A stretch of 64,000 nucleotides of DNA from Herbaspirillum rhizosphaerae (lineage in GTDB: Bacteria; Pseudomonadota; Gammaproteobacteria; Burkholderiales; Burkholderiaceae_D): NCBI RefSeq assembly GCF_001189965.1, contig NZ_LFLU01000001.1, forward strand, positions 186,001 through 250,000. The letters are read 5' to 3'. The stretch's first letter is position 1. Each line of letters starts with the position of its first letter. Under the pieces are notes generated by a model. It was not told the DNA's origin and did not search any database. It saw only the letters and a program-made list of their open reading frames with translations. The position numbers and the translations under genes were made by a program. This document shows, piece by piece, positions 20,510-29,746 of this stretch.

Positions 20510-20595
20510 AATGCCGCCTTCGCGGACCGTCGATGACGTCCGCGTAGCGAACCAGGATCAAGCAACAACCAGGCAACAACCAAGCAACTGAAGAA

Positions 20596-21066
20596 ATGAA
20601 TATGAGCAAAGAACAGATGGACAACGTCGAGATGGACAAAGTGGAGATCTATGCCGACGGCGCCTGCAAGGGCAATCCCGGCAAAGGCGGCTGGGGCGCC
20701 TTGCTGATCGCCGGCGGCCGCGAGAAGGAATTGTGCGGCGGCGAAAACAACACCACCAACAACCGCATGGAGCTCAAAGCCGTCATCGAAGCGCTGGGCG
20801 CCTTGAACCGTCGCTGCGACGTGACCGTCTACACCGACAGCCAGTACGTGCAAAAAGGCATCAGCGAATGGATTCACGGCTGGAAAGCGCGCGGCTGGAA
20901 AACCGCCTCGCGCGAGCCGGTCAAGAACGTCGACCTGTGGCAGGCGCTCGACGCCGCCCAGGCCCAGCACAAGATCGAATGGCGCTGGGTCAAGGGGCAC
21001 GCCGGCCATCCCGGCAACGAGCGCGCCGACCAGCTCGCCAATCGCGGCGTAGACACGATCCGCTGA
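20596..21066 (+). CDS. rnhA: Ribonuclease HI
   Basis: Degrades the RNA strand of RNA-DNA hybrids in the cytoplasm. The 156-residue protein carries all four metal-binding carboxylates: Asp21 in [11 protein letters not shown], Glu59 in NNRMELKAV, Asp81 in YTDSQYV and Asp145 in NERADQLAN, plus the catalytic-loop His (KGHAGHPGN). About ten extra residues precede the first strand. The dnaQ gene follows 19 bases downstream, a very common bacterial pair. Confidence 0.97.
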   Translation: MNMSKEQMDNVEMDKVEIYADGACKGNPGKGGWGALLIAGGREKELCGGENNTTNNRMELKAVIEALGALNRRCDVTVYTDSQYVQKGISEWIHGWKARGWKTASREPVKNVDLWQALDAAQAQHKIEWRWVKGHAGHPGNERADQLANRGVDTIR

Positions 21067-21085
21067 AGAACGCCAGGAGCACACC

Positions 21086-21808
21086 ATGCGACAAATTATT
21101 CTCGATACCGAAACTACCGGCCTGAACCCGCGCACCGGCGACCGCGTGATTGAAATCGGCTGTGTCGAAATGCTGAACCGCCAGCTCACCGGCAACAACC
21201 TGCATTTCTACATCAACCCCGAGCGCGATTCGGACGAAGGTGCGCTGGCGGTGCACGGACTGACCACCGAGTTCCTCAGCGACAAACCGAAGTTCGCCGC
21301 CATCGCCGACGAGTTCCGCGACTACGTGCGCGGCGCCGAGATCATCATCCACAACGCCCCGTTCGACGTCGGCTTCCTCGACGCCGAATTCAAGCTGCTG
21401 GGCCTGGCGCCGTTCAAGGAACACGTCGACAACATCGTCGATTCGCTGCAGATGGCCAAGGAACAGCACCCGGGCCGCCGCAACTCGCTGGACGCCCTGT
21501 GCGACCGCTACGGCATCTCCAACGCCCACCGCACGCTGCACGGCGGCTTGCTCGATGCGGCCCTGCTGGCCGAAGTCTATCTGGCCATGACACGCGGCCA
21601 GAACAGCCTGACCATGGATCTGGCCGACGGCGACAACAATGAAGACGGTTCGCCCATGCTGGAACTGGCGCCGCTGGCAGACGTCATCGTGGTGGCCGCC
21701 AGCGACGACGAGCTGGACCTGCACGAAACCGTGCTGAACACGTTGGACAAGGAAGTCAAAGGCACTTGCGTCTGGCGCAAAGTCCCGGAAGAAGCGCCGC
21801 CGGCGTAA
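21086..21808 (+). CDS. dnaQ: DNA polymerase III epsilon subunit (3'-5' proofreading exonuclease)
   Basis: Proofreading subunit of the replicative polymerase. The 240-residue DEDDh exonuclease has motif I ILDTETTGL (Asp7, Glu9), motif II HNAPFDVGFLDAEF and motif III HRTLHGGLLDAALLAEVYL with the catalytic His. The C-terminal about 50 residues are acidic and variable, where the family contacts the alpha subunit. It is co-oriented with and close behind rnhA. Confidence 0.96.
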   Translation: MRQIILDTETTGLNPRTGDRVIEIGCVEMLNRQLTGNNLHFYINPERDSDEGALAVHGLTTEFLSDKPKFAAIADEFRDYVRGAEIIIHNAPFDVGFLDAEFKLLGLAPFKEHVDNIVDSLQMAKEQHPGRRNSLDALCDRYGISNAHRTLHGGLLDAALLAEVYLAMTRGQNSLTMDLADGDNNEDGSPMLELAPLADVIVVAASDDELDLHETVLNTLDKEVKGTCVWRKVPEEAPPA

Positions 21809-21844
21809 ATTGTTTGAGAATAATTGCATAAAATGACAAGCGGC

Positions 21845-21874
21845 TTGCCCGGTTCGTCAATTCTGTGTCATAAT
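21845..21874 (+). promoter_or_regulatory. Promoter of tRNA-Val
   Basis: TTGCCC (21845-21850) and CATAAT (21869-21874) are separated by 18 bp. The -10 is followed by TCGGGCCGC, a GC-rich discriminator typical of stringently controlled stable-RNA promoters. It lies about 49 bases before the tRNA 5' end. Confidence 0.6.
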
Positions 21875-21922
21875 TCGGGCCGCTTCACACCAAGCCTGTT
21901 CGGCAGGTGGCGACAGCAAAAT

Positions 21923-21997
21923 GGAAGGTTAGCTCAGGGGTAGAGCACTGCATTCACACTGCAGGGGTCGCAAGTTCGAAACTTGCACTTTCCACCA
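21923..21997 (+). tRNA. tRNA-Val (anticodon CAC)
   Basis: A full cloverleaf can be drawn: acceptor GGAAGGT with ACTTTCC (one G-U pair), D arm TAGCTCAGGGGTAGAGCA, anticodon stem CTGCA/TGCAG with loop TTCACAC giving anticodon CAC (reads GUG, valine), and T arm GCAAG TTCGAAA CTTGC. The discriminator A and an encoded CCA (21995-21997) follow. No integrase or repeated tRNA 3' end was seen nearby. Confidence 0.96.
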
Positions 21998-22003
21998 GAA
22001 TTC

Positions 22004-22033
22004 AAAAAAGCCAGCGTTCGCGCTGGCTTTTTT
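22004..22033. terminator. Bidirectional terminator between tRNA-Val and the sensor kinase
   Basis: AAAAAGCCAGCG, loop TTCG, CGCTGGCTTTTTT: an 8-bp GC-rich stem with a tetraloop, flanked by A-run and T-run. It serves the tRNA on the plus strand and the convergent sensor kinase gene on the minus strand. Confidence 0.9.
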
Positions 22034-22052
22034 CGTTTGTGCTTGTCCTTGT

Positions 22053-23447
22053 TCATCTCGGCGATGGCGTATCGCACAGCGGCAGCCTGACCGTCACGGT
22101 CAATCCCTTTCCATCCTGATCCGTTCCCAGCGTAATCGTCCCCTGGGACGCCTGTACAATCTCCTTCACGATCGCCATGCCGAGCCCCGCGCCGTGCTGG
22201 TCCGGCGCGGCGTTGCGGTAGAAGCGTTCGAACACGCGCTCGCGCGCTTCGGCGGGGATGCCGGGGCCGTTGTCGGCGACGGTGATCACGACTTCCCTGC
22301 TATCGTTCAGCGCCACGCCGACGGTCACCTTGCCGTGTTCCGGCGTATAGCGCAGCGCATTGTCGATCAGGTTCATCAGCATGCCGGAAAACAGAGCCTG
22401 GCTGCCCATGGCCCAGGCTTCATCGACGCCGGCTTCCATGCCGAGGTCGATGTGCTTGCGTTGCGCCAGGCTGACCACTTCCTCCAGTATCGTCGCCGTC
22501 AGCGCCACCAGTTCGACCGGATGGCGTGGGAAGGCGGTGCTGTTGGAGGCTTCCGCCTGCGACAGTTGCAGCAGCTTGTTGGTCAGGTCGGTCATGCTGC
22601 GGCTGCTGTCCTGCAAGGCTTGCAGTACTTGCGCCAGGCGTTGCGGATCTTCCAGCTGGCGCGCGAACTGGATCTGGGAATCGATGAGCGTCAGCGGCGT
22701 GCGCAGCTGATGTGCGGCGTCGGCGATGAAGCGTTTCTGCACCGCGACCTGCGTGTTGAGGCGCTGGATGTATTGGTTGATGGCTTCGACGATGGGGCGC
22801 AGCTCCATCTGCAATTCACCGGCGCGCAACGGCGTGAGCGAGTTCGGTTCGCGCGTGGCGAGTTCGTCCTTGACGCGCAGGATGGGGCGCAATTCCATCG
22901 TCAGGCCCACCACCACCAGCGCAATCGCCAGCAGCAGCATGATGACTTGCCGGTGCAGGGCGGGGCGCCACAGTTCGTCCAGCAATTGCTGGTGACCGCG
23001 CATGGTCTGCCCGACGGATACCGCGACCATGCGCAGCGTACCGTTGTCGTACAGCGCGCGCACATAGCTGACCACGCGCAATGGCTGGTTGTTGAAGTAG
23101 GTCGTGGCGTACGCCGGCGCAACCAACGAAAAATCGACATCGACCGGAAAATCGGGACGGCCGGCCAGCAAGGTCTCGTCGTCCATCAGTACTTGATAGT
23201 AGACCTCGTCGTGACTCGGTGAAGCGAACATTTCCAATGCGGCAGGCGGGATGTTGACGACCGGTGCGCCGTCTTCCCAGGTGACCTGTCCGGCCATCAT
23301 GCGGGCAGAGGCGACCAGTGCGCGGTCCTGGATCAGATCGGCGCTGGTGACCGCGCTGTCATAGGTGTAGCTGGTGCTGATGCCGACGTAGACGGTGAGG
23401 GGAATCAGCAGCCACAGCAACAGCCGCAGGCGCAGACTAACGATCAT
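22053..23447 (-). CDS. Two-component sensor histidine kinase (TctE-like)
   Basis: Inner-membrane kinase of 464 residues. The first membrane helix is at about 5-25, the periplasmic sensor at 26-165 resembles the two-component sensor kinase N-terminal domain of TctE, and the second helix is near 166-184. A linker, a DHp domain with His246 in ADAAHQLRTPLTL, and a catalytic domain with N box NLIDNALRY and G boxes DNGPGIPAE and GAGLGMAIVKEI follow. Its start overlaps the regulator gene by 11 bases. Family members sense tricarboxylates; the ligand here is unknown. Position suggests control of the adjacent importer genes. Confidence 0.93.
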   Translation of the reverse strand: MIVSLRLRLLLWLLIPLTVYVGISTSYTYDSAVTSADLIQDRALVASARMMAGQVTWEDGAPVVNIPPAALEMFASPSHDEVYYQVLMDDETLLAGRPDFPVDVDFSLVAPAYATTYFNNQPLRVVSYVRALYDNGTLRMVAVSVGQTMRGHQQLLDELWRPALHRQVIMLLLAIALVVVGLTMELRPILRVKDELATREPNSLTPLRAGELQMELRPIVEAINQYIQRLNTQVAVQKRFIADAAHQLRTPLTLIDSQIQFARQLEDPQRLAQVLQALQDSSRSMTDLTNKLLQLSQAEASNSTAFPRHPVELVALTATILEEVVSLAQRKHIDLGMEAGVDEAWAMGSQALFSGMLMNLIDNALRYTPEHGKVTVGVALNDSREVVITVADNGPGIPAEARERVFERFYRNAAPDQHGAGLGMAIVKEIVQASQGTITLGTDQDGKGLTVTVRLPLCDTPSPR

Positions 23448-24111
23448 CTTTTTGTTTCAGCAGGTAACCGAGACCGCGCAAGGTCATGATCGCCGCCTGC
23501 GAAGGTTCCAGCTTTTTGCGCAGGCGCGAGATGTAGATTTCGATGGCGTCGGCGCTGGGCTCTTCCGAGAGATTGAAGATGCCGCTGACCAGCGCATTCT
23601 TGGAGACGGTTTTGCCTTGCTTGAGCATGAGGATTTCGAGCACGTCATGTTCGCGCGCAGGCAGCGCCAGGGTCTTGCCGGCGATGGCGAACTGGCGCGT
23701 ATTGCTGTCGTAGCTGAGGTCGCCGCAATGGATCTCGGCCGCCTTGTCGGGCGTCTGGCGGCGGATCAGCACCTTGATGCGCGCGACCAGTTCGCGCACT
23801 TCGAAGGGTTTGACCAGATAGTCGTCGGCGCCGGCGCCCAGGCATTCGACCTTTTCGTCGATGGAGCCGCTGGCGGTGAGGATCATCACCGGCACCGAGT
23901 TGTGCCGCTCGCGCAGGCGGCGCAGGACGTTCTTGCCGCTCATCTTGGGCAGCATCAGGTCGAGCAGCACGACGTCGTAGTTCTCGGTGTGCAGGACGTG
24001 GTCAGCCATTTCGCCGTCGGTCGCGACGTCGACGCTGAATTTGTTCTCTTTGAGGATCTGCGTGAGCCAATGCGCCAGGGGCGGGTTGTCTTCAATCAGC
24101 AGCAATTTCAT
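23437..24111 (-). CDS. Two-component response regulator, OmpR/TctD family
   Basis: Cytoplasmic DNA-binding regulator of 224 residues. The receiver domain has the acidic pair Glu7-Asp8, phosphoacceptor Asp51 in VVLLDLMLPKMSG, the Thr in MILTASGS and Lys in YLVKPFEV. The C-terminal winged helix (about 130-220) has the pattern LALPAREHDVLEIL and SRLRKKLEPSQA. It is cotranscribed with the kinase, divergent from the binding protein gene 165 bases away, and is therefore a good candidate to regulate that transporter. Confidence 0.94.
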   Translation of the reverse strand: MKLLLIEDNPPLAHWLTQILKENKFSVDVATDGEMADHVLHTENYDVVLLDLMLPKMSGKNVLRRLRERHNSVPVMILTASGSIDEKVECLGAGADDYLVKPFEVRELVARIKVLIRRQTPDKAAEIHCGDLSYDSNTRQFAIAGKTLALPAREHDVLEILMLKQGKTVSKNALVSGIFNLSEEPSADAIEIYISRLRKKLEPSQAAIMTLRGLGYLLKQKDDR

Positions 24112-24276
24112 GCAAAAGACCTATATTTTTGTTGCACTGCAAGGGAAAAACAGCAAATTTGGAAAGCTGGATGAAGGTTTGCGGTTCTTAGAATGGCGAC
24201 CAGTATATTAATAATAAGCAGACTTGGCTGAGCGGATACGAATCCGCCGTCCGGGTCTTCACCAGGAGACATCATA

Positions 24277-25320
24277 ATGCGTCAACGCTTCAATGTGTTT
24301 GCCAACGTCTTTACCCGCGCCGCCGGCGCATCCGCAGCCGCAGCGGCTGTACTGATGGTCAGCGTGGCCGCAGTGCCGGCAGCGCAGGCGGCCGACAAAA
24401 TCACCATCATGGTCGGCGGCATCAACAAGCTGATCTACCTCCCACCCAAGCTGGCGGAAAACCTCGGTTACTTCAAGGCCGAAGGCCTGGACGTCGAACT
24501 GCAGTCGCAGCAGGCCGGCGTCGATGCCGAGAATGAATTGCTGGCTGGCGCGGTGCAGGCGGTGGTCGGCTATTACGATCACTCCATCGATCTGCAGAGC
24601 AAGGGCAAGGAAGTGCAATCCATTACCCAGCTGCTGGTGGTCCCGGGCGGCATGGAGATGGTGCGCAGCGACCTGGCGACGCAGGTGCGCAGCATGGCCG
24701 ATCTCAAGGGCCGCACCCTCGGCGTGACCGGGCTGGGTTCTTCTTCCAGCTTCCTGGCGCAATACCTGGCCAGCCGCAACGGTCTCAAGACCAGCGACTA
24801 TTCGATGTTGCCGGTCGGCGCAGGCAATACCCTGATCGCCGCGCTCAAGCAGAAACGCGTTGATGTCGTCTGGACCACCGAGCCGACCACTTCCATGCTG
24901 CTGGCCAGCGGCGAAGCCAAGGTGCTGGTCGACATGAACAGCGCCGCCGGCACGCGCGCCGCGCTGGGCGGCCTGTATCCGGCGTCGGCCGTCTACGTGC
25001 AGCGCGCCTGGCTGCAGAGTCACAAGGCTGAAGCGGCCAAGCTGGCGCGCGCCTTCGTGAATACCCTCAAATACATCCAGACCCACAGCGCCGAAGAGAT
25101 TGCCGACAAGATGCCGGCCGACTACTACGGCGGCAACAAGAAACTGTACGTGCAGGCGCTGAAGGCTTCGCTGCCGATGTATTCGCCTGATGGCAAAATG
25201 CCGCCGGAGGGCGCCGAAGTGGTGCTCAAGGTGATGGCCGCATTCAATCCGAACATCAAGGGCAAGAAAATCGATTTGTCGAAGACCTACACCAACGAAT
25301 TCGTCGATCAGGTGAAGTAG
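24277..25320 (+). CDS. ABC transporter substrate-binding protein, NMT1/SsuA-like (copy 1)
   Basis: Periplasmic binding protein of 347 residues with a long signal peptide (about 1-38, ending AQAA). The mature part ITIMVGGINKLIYLPPKLAE and the segment LAGAVQAVVGYYDHSIDLQSK place it in the NMT1/THI5-like group used for sulfonates, nitrate, pyrimidines and similar small molecules. The ATG has AGGAGA upstream. It is followed 67 bases later by a close paralogue, then by ATPase and permease genes. The ligand cannot be assigned from sequence. Confidence 0.9.
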   Translation: MRQRFNVFANVFTRAAGASAAAAAVLMVSVAAVPAAQAADKITIMVGGINKLIYLPPKLAENLGYFKAEGLDVELQSQQAGVDAENELLAGAVQAVVGYYDHSIDLQSKGKEVQSITQLLVVPGGMEMVRSDLATQVRSMADLKGRTLGVTGLGSSSSFLAQYLASRNGLKTSDYSMLPVGAGNTLIAALKQKRVDVVWTTEPTTSMLLASGEAKVLVDMNSAAGTRAALGGLYPASAVYVQRAWLQSHKAEAAKLARAFVNTLKYIQTHSAEEIADKMPADYYGGNKKLYVQALKASLPMYSPDGKMPPEGAEVVLKVMAAFNPNIKGKKIDLSKTYTNEFVDQVK

Positions 25321-25387
25321 GGTTTCGGACCGGATCCTGTATTTCGCGTACCTTATTACGCATACCAATACCAAACTGGGAGACTTC

Positions 25388-26401
25388 ATGAACAAAAACA
25401 TTCGTCGCACACTGATTTCGCTGGCCGTGGCCGGCGCCACCATGATGGCCTTGCCGGGCACGGCGTCCGCCGCAGGCAAGATCACCATCATGGTCGGCGG
25501 CATCACCAAGATGGTTTACCTGCCGGCCAAACTGGCCGAGCAACTGGGCTACTTCAAGGAAGAAGGCCTGGACGTCGAGCTGCAATCGCAGCCGGCCGGC
25601 GTGGATGCCGAGAATGAATTGCTAGCGGGCGCCGTGCAGGCCGTGGTCGGTTTCTACGATCACTCCATCGACCTGCAAAGCAAGGGCAAGGAAATCACTG
25701 CGATCGTGATCTTCGGCCAGGTGCCGGGCGAAGTGGAACTGGTCTCGACCAAGGCTTCCGCCTCGATCAAGAGCATGGCGGACGTCAAGGGCAAGACCCT
25801 GGGCGTGACTGGCCTGGGTTCGTCGACCAACTTCCTGACGCAATACCTGGCATCGCGCCATGGCATCACGTCGAAAGAATATTCCGTGCTGCCGGTCGGT
25901 GCCGACAACACCTTCATCGCTGCCATGAAGCAAGGCCGCATCGACGCCGGCATGACAACCGAGCCGACCGTGTCGCAAATGCTCAAGACCGGCGAAGCCA
26001 AGGTGCTGGTCGACATGCGTTCGGTGGACGGCACCGTCAAGGCGCTGGGCGGTTTGTATCCGGCCTCCAGCCTGTACGTGCAACGCAACTGGCTGAACGG
26101 CCACAAGGATGAGGCCGCCAAGCTGGCGCGCGCTTTCGTCAAGACGCTGAAGTTCATCAAGACCCACAGCGCCGCAGAGATCGCCGACAAGATGCCGAAG
26201 GATTACTACGGCAACAACAAGGCGCTGTATGTGCAGGCGCTGGAAAACTCGCTGCCGATGTATTCGGCCGACGGCAAGATGCCGGTGGGAGGTCCTGAAA
26301 CAGTGCTGTCGGTGCTGTCCGGTTTCAATCCTAACGTCAAGGGCAAGCACATCGATTTGTCCAAGACCTATACCAACGAGTTTGTGAACCTGGTCAAGTA
26401 A
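25388..26401 (+). CDS. ABC transporter substrate-binding protein, NMT1/SsuA-like (copy 2)
   Basis: A 337-residue paralogue of the preceding gene product, collinear over the mature region: ITIMVGGITKMVYLPAKLAE and LAGAVQAVVGFYDHSIDLQSK, with the same C-terminal IDLSKTYTNEFV. The signal peptide (about 1-30, ending SAAG) is shorter. Differences fall in the loop after KGKE and around residues 190-205 (MKQGRIDAGMTTEPTVSQML against copy 1), the area likely to shape the pocket. Two binding proteins feeding one membrane complex would broaden the ligand range. Confidence 0.9.
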   Translation: MNKNIRRTLISLAVAGATMMALPGTASAAGKITIMVGGITKMVYLPAKLAEQLGYFKEEGLDVELQSQPAGVDAENELLAGAVQAVVGFYDHSIDLQSKGKEITAIVIFGQVPGEVELVSTKASASIKSMADVKGKTLGVTGLGSSTNFLTQYLASRHGITSKEYSVLPVGADNTFIAAMKQGRIDAGMTTEPTVSQMLKTGEAKVLVDMRSVDGTVKALGGLYPASSLYVQRNWLNGHKDEAAKLARAFVKTLKFIKTHSAAEIADKMPKDYYGNNKALYVQALENSLPMYSADGKMPVGGPETVLSVLSGFNPNVKGKHIDLSKTYTNEFVNLVK

Positions 26402-26540
26402 TCAGTTTGAACAAGACTTAAGAAAACCGTTTCCACCATGATGCGAACCGACGTATCCGTTCAGCCGGACGGATACGCGGGTATCGCTCGTACGCAGCAA
26501 TTCTGCAGCAATTGACGTCATTACGATGAAAGAGCCCTCC

Positions 26541-27362
26541 ATGAACCAAACTGCCACCGCCAAGCCAGCTGCAGCAGCGAAACTCGACACGCCGGCCATC
26601 GAGCTGGACAACGTGTCGTGCCGCTTCATCACCGCCGACGGCAATGTCACCGTCGCCTTGCGCGACTTTTCCATGAGCGTCGCCCGCGGAGAATTCGTCG
26701 CCGTGGTGGGCCCGACCGGTTGCGGCAAGTCCACCACGTTGAGCCTGATCACCGGCCTGCTGAAGCCGACCATCGGTGAAGTGCGCGTGATGGGCGAGCC
26801 GGTCAACGGCATCGACCCACGCATCGGTTTCGTGTTCCAGAACGACGCCGTGTTCCCATGGCGCAGCGTGCGCGACAACGTCGCCGCCGGTCCGCTGTTC
26901 CGCGGCAAACCGAAGGACCAGGCCTATGAACTGGCCAACGAATGGATCCGCCGCGTCGGCCTCGACAAGTTCGGCGACCACTATCCGCACCAATTGTCGG
27001 GCGGCATGCGCAAGCGCGTGGCGCTGGCCCAGACCTTCATCAACAGCCCTGAAATCCTGCTGATGGACGAGCCGTTCAGCGCGCTCGACATGCAGACCCG
27101 CACGCTGATGCAAGACGAGTTGCTGCAACTGTGGTCGGCGCATTCCGGCTCGGTGGTGTTCGTCACCCACGATCTGGAAGAAGCGATTGCCCTGGCCGAC
27201 AAGGTGTATGTGCTGACTGCGCGTCCGGCGACGCTGAAGAGCACTTACCAGATCGATCTGCCGCGTCCGCGCGTGATGGAAGAAGTGCGCTACGAGCAGC
27301 GCTTCATCGATATCTCCAGAAAAATCTGGTCCGATCTGCGCGAAGAAGTCCAGATCAAATAA
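26541..27362 (+). CDS. ABC transporter ATPase, nitrate/sulfonate/taurine type
   Basis: ATPase of 273 residues with Walker A GPTGCGKSTT near residue 60, Q-loop GFVFQNDAVFPWRSV (the PWR motif typical of NrtD, SsuB and TauB types), signature LSGGMRKRVALAQ, Walker B ILLMDEPFSALD and H-loop VFVTHDLEEA. It powers the permease encoded next. An in-frame ATG at 26526 would add five residues; neither start has a strong ribosome binding site, and 26541 is slightly favoured by an upstream GAAAGAG. Confidence 0.92.
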   Translation: MNQTATAKPAAAAKLDTPAIELDNVSCRFITADGNVTVALRDFSMSVARGEFVAVVGPTGCGKSTTLSLITGLLKPTIGEVRVMGEPVNGIDPRIGFVFQNDAVFPWRSVRDNVAAGPLFRGKPKDQAYELANEWIRRVGLDKFGDHYPHQLSGGMRKRVALAQTFINSPEILLMDEPFSALDMQTRTLMQDELLQLWSAHSGSVVFVTHDLEEAIALADKVYVLTARPATLKSTYQIDLPRPRVMEEVRYEQRFIDISRKIWSDLREEVQIK

Positions 27363-27425
27363 TCACTCTCAACAGAAATATCTTCTGCTCCTTACACCAC
27401 ATCAACGACAAAACAGGTGAGCAAC

Positions 27426-28280
27426 ATGACACAAGTAAATACAAGCCGGGCCATGAGCCCGGAAGCGATCGCGGAAGTCGAGCGCGAAGCGCAACGCAAG
27501 ATCAAACAACGCTACTGGCTGGTGATTTCGCTGCGCCTGGCGATTCTCGTGATCATCCTCGGCGGCTGGGAACTGTCCGCCACCATGCAATGGATCGATC
27601 CGTTCTTCTTCTCGCAGCCGTCGCTGATCGTGATCCAGATTTATGACTGGATCATGGAAGGCACCTCGCAAGGCCCGCTGTGGGTGCAGGTCATGGTGAC
27701 GCTGGAAGAAACCGTGCTGGGCTTCCTCATCGGTTCGGTGGCAGGCATCATCGCCGGCATCGCGCTGGGCCGCAACAAGCTGATGTCGGACGTGTTCAGC
27801 CTGTACATCCAGATCGCCAACTCGATTCCGCGCGTGGTGCTGGGCTCGATCTTCGTGATCGCGCTGGGCCTGGGCATGGCGTCCAAGGTGGCGCTGGCGG
27901 TGGTGATGGTGTTCTTCGTGGTGTTCGGCAATGCCTTCCAGGGCGTGCGTGAAGCCGACCGCTACATGATCGCCAATGCACAGATCCTCGGCGCGTCGCG
28001 TCGCCAGGTGACGACGGCGGTGGTGATTCCGTCGGCGCTGAGCTGGATCCTCGCGAGCCTGCACGTGAGCTTCGGCTTCGCGCTGGTCGGCGCCGTGGTG
28101 GGCGAGTTCCTCGGTTCCAAGCAAGGCATCGGCCTGCTGATCTCGACAGCACAAGGCGCGTTCAACGCCAGCGGCGTGTTTGCGGCGATGATCGTGCTGG
28201 CGGTGGTGGCGCTGGGCGCCGACTATCTGCTGACTTCGCTGGAAAAACGCCTGCTGAAATGGCGTCCTGCAGCATTCTGA
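27426..28280 (+). CDS. ABC transporter permease, nitrate/sulfonate/taurine type
   Basis: Inner-membrane permease of 284 residues with about six helices; the first lies near residues 33-52. The ATPase-contact EAA motif reads ILGASRRQVTTAVVIPSA, as in SsuC and TauC. The ATG at 27426 is chosen because AGGTGA sits six bases upstream; a GTG at 27417 overlaps that site. It is the last gene of the transporter operon. Confidence 0.92.
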   Translation: MTQVNTSRAMSPEAIAEVEREAQRKIKQRYWLVISLRLAILVIILGGWELSATMQWIDPFFFSQPSLIVIQIYDWIMEGTSQGPLWVQVMVTLEETVLGFLIGSVAGIIAGIALGRNKLMSDVFSLYIQIANSIPRVVLGSIFVIALGLGMASKVALAVVMVFFVVFGNAFQGVREADRYMIANAQILGASRRQVTTAVVIPSALSWILASLHVSFGFALVGAVVGEFLGSKQGIGLLISTAQGAFNASGVFAAMIVLAVVALGADYLLTSLEKRLLKWRPAAF

Positions 28281-28371
28281 TGATGTCTTTCCGGGCCTGC
28301 CGACGGTAAATCTCCGGATTGTCTTCGGATAGTTGTGCAGGCCCCGGGCAGGGACGATAAAATTCTCTTCC

Positions 28372-29739
28372 ATGCCGCTTACTTCTTCCCGTTCTCAAAA
28401 AGCCCTGTTGTGGATCGTCGCATCGGGCTTTTTCATGCAGACGCTGGACACCACCATCGTCAACACCGCATTGCCGTCCATGGCCGCCAGTCTCGGCGAG
28501 CCGGTGCTGGCGATGCATCCTGTGGTGGTTTCTTACACGCTGACGATGGCGTCGCTGACCCCGGCTTCCGGTTGGCTGGCGGACCGCTTCGGCACACGCC
28601 GCGTCTATTTCCTCGCGATTCTGATTTTTGTGCTCGGCTCGCTGCTGTGCGCCAACGCCCACTCCTTGTCGCAGTTGCTGCTGGCGCGCGTGGTGCAGGG
28701 CGTCGGCGGCTCCATGCTGCTGCCGATCGGCCGTCTGGCGGTGCTGCGCAGCGTGCCGGGAGCGCAATACATTTCAGCGCTGGCGTTCATCTCGATTGCG
28801 GGGCAGCTTGGTCCGGTGGTGGGGCCGGTGACGGGGGGATGGCTGTCGCAGACCATCGGCTGGCACTGGATTTTTCTGATCAATGTACCGGTCGGCGTAG
28901 TCGGCATGTTTGCCGTGCATTACTTCCTGCCTGCTGAAAAAATCACGTCGCCGCCGCGTTTCGACATGCTCGGCTGCGCGCTGCTGTCGACCTGCATGGT
29001 GACCTTCTCGCTGGCGCTGGACGTGCCGATGGACGAGCATCGCGCATGGTGGAGCGCCGGGCTGTTCGGGGTGTCGGTGCTGACGGTGTGGCTGTATGTG
29101 GCGCATGCGCGCCGCGATGAGCAGCCGCTGTTCCGGCTGGGTTTGTTCCGGGAGCCCAATTTCAGCGTCGGCCTGATCGGCAACCTGGTGTGCCGCATCG
29201 GTTCATCGGCAGTGCCTTTTTTGCTGCCCTTGCTGCTCCAGGTGAAGCTCGGTTTTTCGCCTCTGCATGCCGGCCTGGTGCTGCTGCCGGCGGCGATTGC
29301 CGGCACCATCGCCAAGCCCTGGATCGCACCGCTGGTGCGCCGCTTCGGCTATGAAAATTTCCTGCTGATCAATACCGTGCTGGTCGGCGCCGCCATTGTT
29401 TCGTTTGCGCTGATCACGCCGACATGGCCGATCTGGGTCGGCATCGTGCAACTGGCGATTTTCGGCGTGTGCAACTCGATGCAATTCGCCGCGATGAACA
29501 GCGTGACGCTCAAGGGACTCGGCAGCAAGGATACCGGCAGCGGCAACAGCCTGTTCTCGATGGTGCAGATGCTGGCGCTGGGCCTGGGCGTGACCATTGC
29601 CGGCTCCATGCTGAGCGGGCTCGACGGCGTGGCGTGGGCGAGGGAGTGGAGCTTTACGCTGACCTTCGTCTGCGTCGGCGTGGTGACCTTGCTGTCGGCG
29701 TGGGTGTTTCGCCGGATGGATCCGCGTTACTTCAACTGA
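28372..29739 (+). CDS. MFS drug exporter, DHA2 family (MdtD/EmrB-like)
   Basis: Proton-driven efflux protein of 455 residues with up to 14 membrane helices. Motif C-like and family elements are visible: LDTTIVNTALPSMAASLG in helix 1, GWLADRFGTRRVYFLAI (motif A) and LARVVQGVGGSMLLPIGRL. Length and start resemble MdtD. Exported compounds are not predictable. It is convergent with piuC, with only seven bases between the stops. Confidence 0.88.
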   Translation: MPLTSSRSQKALLWIVASGFFMQTLDTTIVNTALPSMAASLGEPVLAMHPVVVSYTLTMASLTPASGWLADRFGTRRVYFLAILIFVLGSLLCANAHSLSQLLLARVVQGVGGSMLLPIGRLAVLRSVPGAQYISALAFISIAGQLGPVVGPVTGGWLSQTIGWHWIFLINVPVGVVGMFAVHYFLPAEKITSPPRFDMLGCALLSTCMVTFSLALDVPMDEHRAWWSAGLFGVSVLTVWLYVAHARRDEQPLFRLGLFREPNFSVGLIGNLVCRIGSSAVPFLLPLLLQVKLGFSPLHAGLVLLPAAIAGTIAKPWIAPLVRRFGYENFLLINTVLVGAAIVSFALITPTWPIWVGIVQLAIFGVCNSMQFAAMNSVTLKGLGSKDTGSGNSLFSMVQMLALGLGVTIAGSMLSGLDGVAWAREWSFTLTFVCVGVVTLLSAWVFRRMDPRYFN

Positions 29740-29746
29740 CGAGCGA

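Noticed and set aside
21923-22053. tRNA-Val as an integration site for a genomic island
   Set aside because: No integrase, no repeated tRNA 3' end and normal housekeeping neighbours on both sides.
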